Source of the DNA: Papilionanthe hookeriana x Papilionanthe teres | Taxonomy: Eukaryota > Streptophyta > Magnoliopsida > Asparagales > Orchidaceae | Length of the DNA stretch: 64,000 nt | Direction of reading: 5' to 3' | Assembly (NCBI GenBank): GCA_022702705.1 | Contig: CM040423.1 | Span: 113,331,738 to 113,395,737, forward strand | In this document: piece by piece, positions 56,957 to 64,000 of the stretch | Position numbering within the stretch: position 1 is the first letter of the stretch | How the letters are laid out: the number at the start of each line of letters is the position of its first letter | Position numbers and translations under genes: made by a program | The notes under the pieces: model-generated | What the model saw: the letters and a program-made list of their open reading frames with translations, nothing else | The model's database searches: none | Told to the model about the DNA's origin: nothing

Positions 56957-58438
56957 ATGTCGAACGGGCGGTTGGTCCTGAACTTTAGAAATGGCGTAAG
57001 CCTTGCACTCGACGAAAAGAGGGTGAAAGATGGAGCGATAATAGAGATTGACTCGGACTTCGCACCGGCGGGCTCGCAATACGAGGAAGGTGAGCCGGGT
57101 CCCGATTGACCAGAGGAGCTGCCCGATCGGACGGTAATGAAAGTGGGTGGCCCAAGCCACCAATCCGACGACAAGAAAAGGAAAACAAACACCGAAGAAG
57201 ACAAGAGAATCGAGTACGTAGTCGCTACGGCGAGAGGGCGGGCTTGTCGGCGCCGCGCCCACGGAAGTCGGGAAGTACGAAGAGCTACTCTCACGAGCAA
57301 CACGGTGAAGAAATAAAAATAGCCGTATCCGCAAGATGTTAACTAAACTAGCGGCGGACCGGCGCGACGAGGCGATTCTGCTACGCCGGTGCATATACTT
57401 CGAGGATACCGGTTCGCCGGGAACCCGAAGAAAGGAGGACGGCTCCAAGGATAACGGAAGAGACCGGGGAAATCTCGAAAAGATCGGAAGAAGGAAGGCT
57501 ACCACGCCACCGGATAAAGCCACCGGTAATGCATAACCTTGTTGCGGGAGCAACCCGGAGGATGTCCCGACGGAGACTATCCCCGAGGAGCCGAGGTATG
57601 CGGGAGAACGCGAAGGGAATGAGCCATATATCCCACGAGTACGTCACCAGGCCTCGCCATTTGCAGATTATTCCGGAATACGAGCTAGAAAGAATGCAGA
57701 ATGTCGAGAAGCAAACTTTTGAATACTTCGAGAGAATTAGAGGCAGGAGGATCAATATACTAGAAGGCCTCGAGCTACATACAGATGTGTTCTCAGAATA
57801 CGAACAACAGCAAATCGTGGACTGCATCCGGGATTTGAAAAGAATGGGCCGAGCGGGCCGCTTAAGAGAAAACACTTACTCGGAACCCCGGAGATGGATG
57901 CCAGGGAAAGGGAGAATTACAATACAATGTGGATGCTGCTACAACTTCGCGAGAAGACGGGAAGGGAAACCCACCGGGGATACTCCGTCATGGCCGGAGT
58001 GGATCCAATGTCATTAGTCATCAAAAGGATGGTAAAAAGAATGATAGCATGGAGGGTACGCCAGCGGATTGCATACCCAGACGGTTGCATCATTAACATT
58101 TACAAGAAGGGTGACTGCATACCCCCGCACATAGATCACCACGACTTTGTCGAGACCTTTACGCACGGTTTCTTTTACGAACGAATGTAATATCATGTTG
58201 GGATCCGACCTCCGGATAGCGAGGCCCGAGTGAGTTCCGAGGGCCGAGTAAAGATACCATTACCGGTAGGTTCCGTCATGATGCTGAAGGGCAACGGAGC
58301 GGATGTCGCTAAACATTGCATACGGGAGTACCAATGAAGCGGATCTCGGTTACTTTCGGAAGGATGGATGACAGGAAAGCACCTTACCACTTCCAGCCAG
58401 ACCCGGAGCTAGAGAGCCTCCGGCCTTACGAGCTGTGA
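56957..58438 (+). pseudogene. AlkB-type Fe(II)/2-oxoglutarate dioxygenase, ALKBH9/10-like RNA demethylase captured by a retrotransposon
   Basis: About 490 codons from the ATG at 56957 (start chosen because it follows the splice-acceptor-like AG) to TGA 58436. The N-terminal part (56957-57650) is charged and low in recognisable motifs and is broken by a stop at 57107. From 57664 the plant ALKBH9/10 pattern is clear: 'ILEGLELHTDVFSEYEQQQI', 'WMPGKGRITIQCGCCYNF', then 'INIYKKGDCIPPHIDHHDF' with the NxY and HxD sites (His 58128-58130, Asp 58134-58136), 'IPLPVGSVMMLKGNGADVAK' with the distal His (58314-58316), and 'MKRISVTF' with the 2-oxoglutarate Arg (58340-58342). By family these enzymes remove N6-methyladenosine from RNA. 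The frame changes near 57970-58000, 58164, 58232 and 58328, so the copy is defective or mis-assembled. It is intronless over the catalytic domain and lies inside the element between integrase and the 3' repeats. Confidence 0.88.
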
Positions 58439-58904
58439 GTTACATGGAAAATATCACACCTCCAACGTACATCCATATGGCATCCTTGGCAAGGATGGCT
58501 TGGAAGGTGATGTTATTGACCATGAACCTCACTATTCAGACATGGATTTTTGACAGATACCTTTTTGGATGGATCGACAAAGATCATACATAGTCCGTTT
58601 TGAGTCTATATGGATTGTATGAGATGTATTCCGAGATCGAGTTGTATGATGTATCTTCAACATGATTGGAATGAAAGTGACCACGTCACATTTTTGGCCT
58701 TCACCTCTTTTGTGCAAGTTGATCGGGAAACGCCATTAAAGTTAAATGAACTTTGAACAAAGAACAGAAAAGAAACAAAAAGAATAAAAGAAAAACTTTC
58801 CTTAAAAATCTAAAAAAAAATGATGAACTCCAAATTCGTATGAACATTAAATGAACGATAAATCGTTAAAGGACAAACAAAATGAACACAAATTTTAAAT
58901 CAAA
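58439..58904 (+). other. Non-coding region after the AlkB ORF
   Basis: Unique sequence without a supported ORF. An A-rich stretch lies at about 58755-58830, but it is mixed and not a clean poly(A) tail. Nothing else is recognised. Confidence 0.5.
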
Positions 58905-59060
58905 ATTTCAAATTCAACTTTCCAAATTGTAAATCATATCTCAATCAAATTCAAATTCAACCTTCCAGATCTCAAATCAAATCTCAATCAAATTCAAATT
59001 CAACCTTCCAGATCTCAAATCAAATCTCAATCAAATTCAAACTCAACATTCCAAATCTGA
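58905..59060 (+). repeat. 43-bp tandem repeat, about three units
   Basis: Units of TCTCAATCAAATTCAAATTC then AACCTTCCAGATCTCAAATC and AAA, the first and last diverged. Confidence 0.85.
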
Positions 59061-59339
59061 AATCCAATCCGTTCTACTCTCTCCCTTGTCTGGGAGGGAA
59101 GCAGTCGATTCCATTGACACGGAGCCGCGAGGTTTTCGATTCGGACCTGATGGCGAGGAATTGTATCCAATCCGAACCAGCAACTCTCAATCAACTCTTT
59201 TGAATGGGATATGTAACATCTACGTATTCTCTCCTAATCTGTTTCTTTCCACAAAAATCTTTTGCAACTTTCATGAAATTCTCGAAACACCAAAATTCCA
59301 CACTTTTCAAATCAACATTACAAATCTTTGCAAAATCAA
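59061..59339 (+). other. Spacer between tandem arrays
   Basis: A short unique stretch, GC-richer at 59085-59170, then AT-rich. The open frame at 59086-59370 has no recognisable similarity and runs into the array. Confidence 0.4.
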
Positions 59340-60530
59340 TTACCATTCAAAATCAAATTCTTGGGGTTGAGGATTTTACATCCGAGACTGCATTGCTTTA
59401 GGTTCTTTCCTATCGCAATGAAATACATCAAAATCAAATTCTTGGGGTTGAGGATTTTACATCCGAGACTGCATTGCTTTAGGTTCTTTCCCTATCGCAA
59501 TGAAATACATCAAAAAATTAAACTTTTGGGGTTGGGGATTTTACATCCGGGACTGCGTTGCTTTAGGTTCTTTCCCTATCGCAATGAAATACATCAAAAT
59601 CAAACTTTTGGGGTTGAGGATTTTACATCCGAGACTGCATTGCTTTAGGTTCTTTCCCTATCGCAATGAAATACATCAAAATCAAATTCTTGGGGTTGAG
59701 GATTTTTACATCCAAGACTACATTGCTTTAGGTTCTTTCCCTATCGCAATGAAATACATCAAAAAATCAAATTCTTGGGGTTGAGGATTTTACATCCGAG
59801 ACTGCATTGCTTTAGGTTCTTTCCCTATCGCAATGAAATACATCAAAATCAAATTCATGGGGTTGAGGATTTTACATCCGAGACTGCATTGCTTTAGGTT
59901 TTTGACCTATCGCAATGAAATACATCAAAATCAAACTTTTGGGGTTGAGGATTTTACATCCGAGACTGCATTGCTTTAGGTTCTTTCCTATCGCAATGAA
60001 ATACATCAAAATCAAACTTTTGGGGTTAAGGATTTTACATCCGAGACTGCATTGCTTTAGGTTCTTTCCCTATCGCAATGAAATACCTCAAAATCAAATT
60101 CTTGGGTTGAGGATTTTATATCCGATACTGCATTGCTTTAGGTTCTTTCCCTATCACAATGAAATACATCAAAATCAAATTCTTGGGGTTGAGAATTTTA
60201 CATACGATATTGCATTGCTTTAGGTTCTTTCCCTATCGCAATGAAATACATCAAAATCAAATTTTTGGGGTTGAGGATTTTTACATCCGAGACTGCATTG
60301 CTTTAGGTTCTTTCCCTATCGCAATGAAACACATCAAAATCAAACTTTTGAGGTTGAGGATTTTACATCCAATACCGCATTGCTTTAGGTTCTCTCCCTA
60401 TTGCAATGAAGCACACCAAATCAAACTCTTGAGGTTAAGGATTTTACATCCAATACCGCATTGCTCTGAGTTCTTTCCTCATTGTAATGGTTCAATCCAA
60501 TCAATTCATTTTTTTTTGAGGTTGAAGATG
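59340..60530 (+). repeat. 82-bp tandem repeat array, about 14 units
   Basis: Head-to-tail units with the core GGGGTTGAGGATTTTACATC, CGAGACTGCATTGCTTTAGG and TATCGCAATGAAATACATCA. Most differ by a few bases. The last two (from about 60420) are more diverged. Because 82 is not a multiple of three, the frames rotate and the open frames seen across it are artefacts. Arrays in this position, between the last gene and the 3' LTR, are typical of Tat/Ogre elements. Confidence 0.95.
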
Positions 60531-60908
60531 TTACATCTAAAGCCACAAAATTCCAATTTCCATTTCAAGTTCAAATCACTTCAAGTTAATTTTAACAAAA
60601 CTTCAATCTAAATTAAAACTCAAGCTAAAATCTAAATTTACACATCAAAATTTAAACTGAAACAACATGAAATCTAAATTGAAATTCCCCCAGATCATGT
60701 GATTTGGGATTCACCTCCTTTTCCTTTCCCCAGCGAGAGTTCAGGAATCTCCAGTCTCAGAGATATACTTGACACTCCCTAGCGGAAACTCTTCTACTTC
60801 GTCCTAAGTTTGTCACTTGGACATCTGTGTTGGTTTTGTTGATCTCTTCGGTCAACGCCAATACGCGCGGTGTGCTTGGTTAGCACACCACACCTATTGG
60901 GGTCCATT
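60531..60908 (+). other. 3' untranslated region with hairpin and polypurine site
   Basis: A short unique region. A perfect 8-bp inverted repeat GGTGTGCT-TGGTT-AGCACACC lies at 60869-60889, and a short G-run (TTGGGG, 60897-60902) six bases before the 3' LTR is the best candidate for the plus-strand primer. The polypurine tract is weak for the family. Confidence 0.5.
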
Positions 60909-63900
60909 TGTTGACCTCATTTTTTGATTAGGTCTTCTCTTCTTCTTTTTAGTACTTAGGATCTAGCCTTAGGCTTTTCCTTTGACTATCCTAGAGCATT
61001 AGAATTGAGACCCACCACTTAGAAATTCAAACCACTTCTTAACTCCCTGCAAACTCCACAAACTTGATTGTAGACCCCTAATCACCTAGAGGGTTGAAAT
61101 CAAATGTGGAAGTTTAAAGGATGAGTTCCTATAGGACTCTTTGGCCTTAGGAGCGCCTGCAGGTGGCACAGTGCAGTGAAGGGCTGACTTACACACACAC
61201 TACACCTATACACTACACTTTCACACACCTCCTAAAACCACACCCATACCCGATTTGACCTCCTGACTCATGAAGGTGATTCACATGGATGGTCCTTAAC
61301 CCCAAGCCCTTGGCTAAGAGGTTAGGAACAACATAGTGAATACCTCAAATGAGTCCTCTCATGGCTCATATAGGCTTAACATGGCTTCATGGCTCAACCA
61401 AAATGATTTCATTTCACTTACATTTACCCAATCTTCAATTTTCCAAATTTTTAATTTTTGACCCGGGGACCCCGCACCTGCTAACTTTACCTAAAACCCT
61501 CGAAATTACCCAAAATTTTCAAAATCCTCCAAAATCACCCAAAATTTCTCAAAACCAATCCCAAACATTCCCACATCACTCAAATTGATCATTCATAGCC
61601 AAAAATACCAAAAATTCCAAAAATACCTCCCAATACCCTCCAAATACCCAAAATGCCCCTCTTAGCCAAAAAATCCAAAAATTCAAAAAATTCACAGAAA
61701 ATTCTAGAAAATCTCAAATATTCCCAATTTCATTTTGTTCAACTACACCATGGGCTAATTTTGTCAATTTACTCCAATTTTGTCAAAATTTCCAATTTGA
61801 CCCATTTTAACCCAAAGTGAACCCAATGTCAAACTAGACCTACCCAATTGACCCAAATTCTGGTCCAATTCAATTCTAAACTTCAATTCAACATCCCCAA
61901 CACCAATCTAGACCAAATTCAAGCCCAATTTTATTGAAATTTGAATCCAATTTCACTTTTGACCTTAAAGCTCAATTTGGACCCATGACCCAAACTTACC
62001 TCAAACTCACCCAATTCAACTCCAATTAACCCCAAATCTTTTCTAAACCTTCCCTAGCATCCCCACAAACAAAATGCTAACATGATTTGCCCAAAATTTA
62101 GACCCAAACCCCACTCAAATTCAACCCAAAGCTAAAAGTCCCAATTTTGACCTAAGCCCAAACCTAACCCAAATAAGCCCAAACCCCAAAATAAAAAACC
62201 CAACCAAAGTCAAAACCTCTTTGAAACAGTCCCATAAACATTTCTCAACATTAATGTTACATAAATTTCAACCCTAGCCCAACATTGGCCCAAGTTAGCC
62301 TAATTTGACCTACATTGGCCCACTTACCAAATGAATCCAAATTCAAACCAATTCAATTCCAAATCACACCAAATTGACTTCGAACTATTCATGAAATCCC
62401 TAAACCAATTGCAACATTTATTTGACATGGTCCTTCACAAAATTTTCACCCAAATGCCCTTCCTAAAATCAAAAAAACCCACTTCCCTAAACCATTTTAA
62501 AAGCCCACCTTTACCAAATTTTAAAAGCCCAAACCCATCCTAAAGCCCACACTACAATCTCATCTCATCCTCACTCAATTAATATCACTCCCTAAGTGCT
62601 AAATCCATCATGCAAATCAAACCAAATTGGTATTAGGCCAAATCCCATCAAATAACTCCAAAATATCCAAAATCCTTAAAAATCCATTTTTATGAAATTG
62701 ACCAAACTTTTTCCAAGCCATAGACAAGCCATGAAGCCATGTATGAGCCACATGGAAGCCATGAAAGCCCTTTACATGTCACCATGCTATCTTGGGCAAA
62801 TGGAGGGGGTCCTTTCCATATTCCCTTAAGGTGATTAACCATGTTCATGTCTCCCCTAAACCATGTTTAACCTTAATTGTACTTGGATGGTGACCCTTCC
62901 CCACTAATCAAGCTGACCTAAACCACTTTCTCTTCAGCCCAAACTAGCCATGGGGAGGTGCACCTAGCCCAAAAGGATGGTTTGACCCAAACAAGCCAAA
63001 ATGGCCTCTCCCCCATACCATTTTAATCCAAACACTTTACACATGTCCAAGCCCAATTGCCTTCACCAACTTCAAGCCCTGGACCTCCTGACCCTGAGGG
63101 TGACTCATGCCTGCCGGCCAGCCACCTGGGCCGCCGGAGAACGCCATGGCCGAGACATGGGAAGGAGCCAAGCATTGAAATTCCACCTTGCTGAGTTGCC
63201 CCATGCCCAGTGGCCATTGCAGCTATTCTTCCCTTGCCAAGAGCAGCTCATCCCAGTCCCTAACTCCCCCAGGGAGGCCCTCCAGCCTCTCCTATTTAAA
63301 CACCACCTCTCTCGGCCATGGAAGAGGTGTTGAACCAACCTTAAGGAAACTCTGCCAAAATCATTCCAGACCACTCTCCACACATAGAGCACTTGATTCC
63401 CACCTGGATTCCGGCCTCGATTCCCTCCGAGTGAGCTCGATTTTGAGTTCAAATCTCGACGACAAAACCGGGACACTTCTTCACGGTGGAGCAATCCACA
63501 AATTAATTGGTCCTACACCTTCACCGGACCAAGAGAAGAAGTTTACCAGCAAAAGCCCCTCACCGGAGCTAGCCATTGCTTCCGGCCTCCAAGCTTTGTG
63601 ATCGGGCTTGGTCGAAATCTTACTAGACAATTCACCGGACCAAGGGACTTTATCCGGAGCTTGCTTGGACCCAATCGAAGGTGACACAACTCTCGGATCG
63701 AAGCTTCACTTCTCTGAGCAAAGGTATGGACTCACTCTTCTTCCCGAGCTTACAGAGATTCTCCATTTAATTTGAGCCAATTTAAATACATGTTTACCGT
63801 ATGGATGTGTTCGTCTCCTCAAGACGAATCCATAGAACATAAGAACACAAAAATCCGTTGAGAATCGAGTGAGAAATTAGGGTTAGAAGGCTGACGGTCA

Positions 63901-64000
63901 CGGGAGCACACCAATCGTAGACGATGACCAGGAGCCGTCGGATCGAGCGTGTATCGAGCAGACGGCCAGGATCGCGCCGGACGGAGCAACGGAACATGAA
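60909..64000 (+). repeat. 3' LTR of the giant element (cut by window end)
   Basis: First 3092 bp of an LTR matching 40217-43310 with scattered substitutions and small indels, including the low-complexity CCAAAA tract, the TATTTAAA promoter motif (63293-63300) and the GC-rich downstream region. The remaining part and the target-site duplication are outside the window. Confidence 0.93.

Larger units (their letters stand above)
40217..64000 (+). mobile_element. Giant Tat/Ogre-like LTR retrotransposon carrying an AlkB domain
   Basis: Both LTRs start with TGTTGACCTCATTTTT (40217 and 60909) and agree over the 3.09 kb available. Internal order: tRNA-Arg-type primer site, leader with a decayed ORF, gag, protease, RT, RNase H, second (Tat-specific) RNase H, integrase, AlkB-type dioxygenase, two tandem-repeat arrays, 3' LTR. 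The internal part is 13.1 kb. If the 3' LTR equals the inferred 7.58-kb 5' LTR, the element is about 28 kb. The 5 bp before it are TCTTA, and the matching duplication should lie outside the window. By eye, about 20 differences occur in the first 440 bases of the two LTRs, so it is not a very recent insertion. Confidence 0.92.

Noticed and set aside
56825..57553. Long minus-strand open frame (242 codons) opposite the start of the AlkB ORF
   Set aside because: No recognisable motif, rich in Ser/Arg/Pro as expected for the antisense of a GC-rich gene. The plus strand carries the supported ORF.
56957..58438. AlkB region considered as a processed host-gene copy inserted by chance
   Set aside because: No clean poly(A) tail or short target duplication is seen around it, it is co-oriented with pol, and it starts right after a splice-acceptor-like site. 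Not fully excluded until other copies are examined.
59340..60530. Array considered as a CRISPR-like structure
   Set aside because: Units are contiguous without distinct spacers and the context is a plant retrotransposon.
59328..60611. Open frames of 94-150 codons over the 82-bp array
   Set aside because: They result from repeat units lacking stops. The unit length is not a multiple of three and frames rotate between units.
1..64000. tRNA, rRNA or other structured RNA genes
   Set aside because: None was recognised by eye. The tRNA-like matches are only the short primer sites of the retroelements.

Overview
The window looks like a gene-poor, retrotransposon-rich stretch of a seed-plant nuclear genome. 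Evidence is one intact L-type lectin receptor kinase gene (9648-11660), a family found in land plants, surrounded by nested Ty3/gypsy LTR retrotransposons of the plant Athila and Tat/Ogre lineages. I cannot place the species.

Layout. 1-3033 is the outer part of a giant Tat/Ogre-type LTR on the minus strand. 3034-6345 is the 3' end and 3' LTR of an old Athila-like element (called E0 here). 6346-9530 is unidentified, with coding-like remains. The receptor kinase follows. 11661-16494 is gene-free: a possible MITE with a (TA)n run, pyrimidine tracts, and a decayed gypsy relic in which protease and reverse transcriptase segments can still be read. 16495-40216 is a stack of Athila-type elements. 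E1 (from 16495) is interrupted by a complete element, E2 (23298-36956), flanked by the 5-bp duplication CAATA. E1 resumes at 36962 and is interrupted again by E3 (37223), which appears to lack gag-pol. E3 is interrupted by E4 (39059), and E4's LTR is broken at 40217 by the last insertion.

That last insertion (40217 to beyond 64000) is the main find. It is a very large Tat/Ogre-like element with an inferred 7.6-kb 5' LTR, an Arg-tRNA-type primer site, gag, protease, reverse transcriptase, RNase H, a second RNase H and integrase. Between integrase and the 3' LTR it carries an AlkB-type Fe(II)/2-oxoglutarate dioxygenase of the plant ALKBH9/ALKBH10 (m6A RNA demethylase) type at 56957-58438. A strong 3' splice-site-like sequence sits immediately before its ATG. 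Tandem arrays of 43-bp and 82-bp units follow before the 3' LTR. The reading is split by several frame changes, so this copy is probably inactive, but the iron and 2-oxoglutarate ligand residues are still encoded. The arrangement suggests a retrotransposon lineage that captured a host RNA demethylase, perhaps to remove m6A from its own RNA.

A second theme is in the Athila elements. Clusters of GC-rich inverted repeats with 3-nt spacers lie upstream of the LTR promoter region. Different families have different arm sequences but keep the pairing. In E2 such clusters also precede each of two related extra ORFs after pol, suggesting a shared control or RNA-structure element.

Retroelement genes here are broken. 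They are described as found and not reconstructed.
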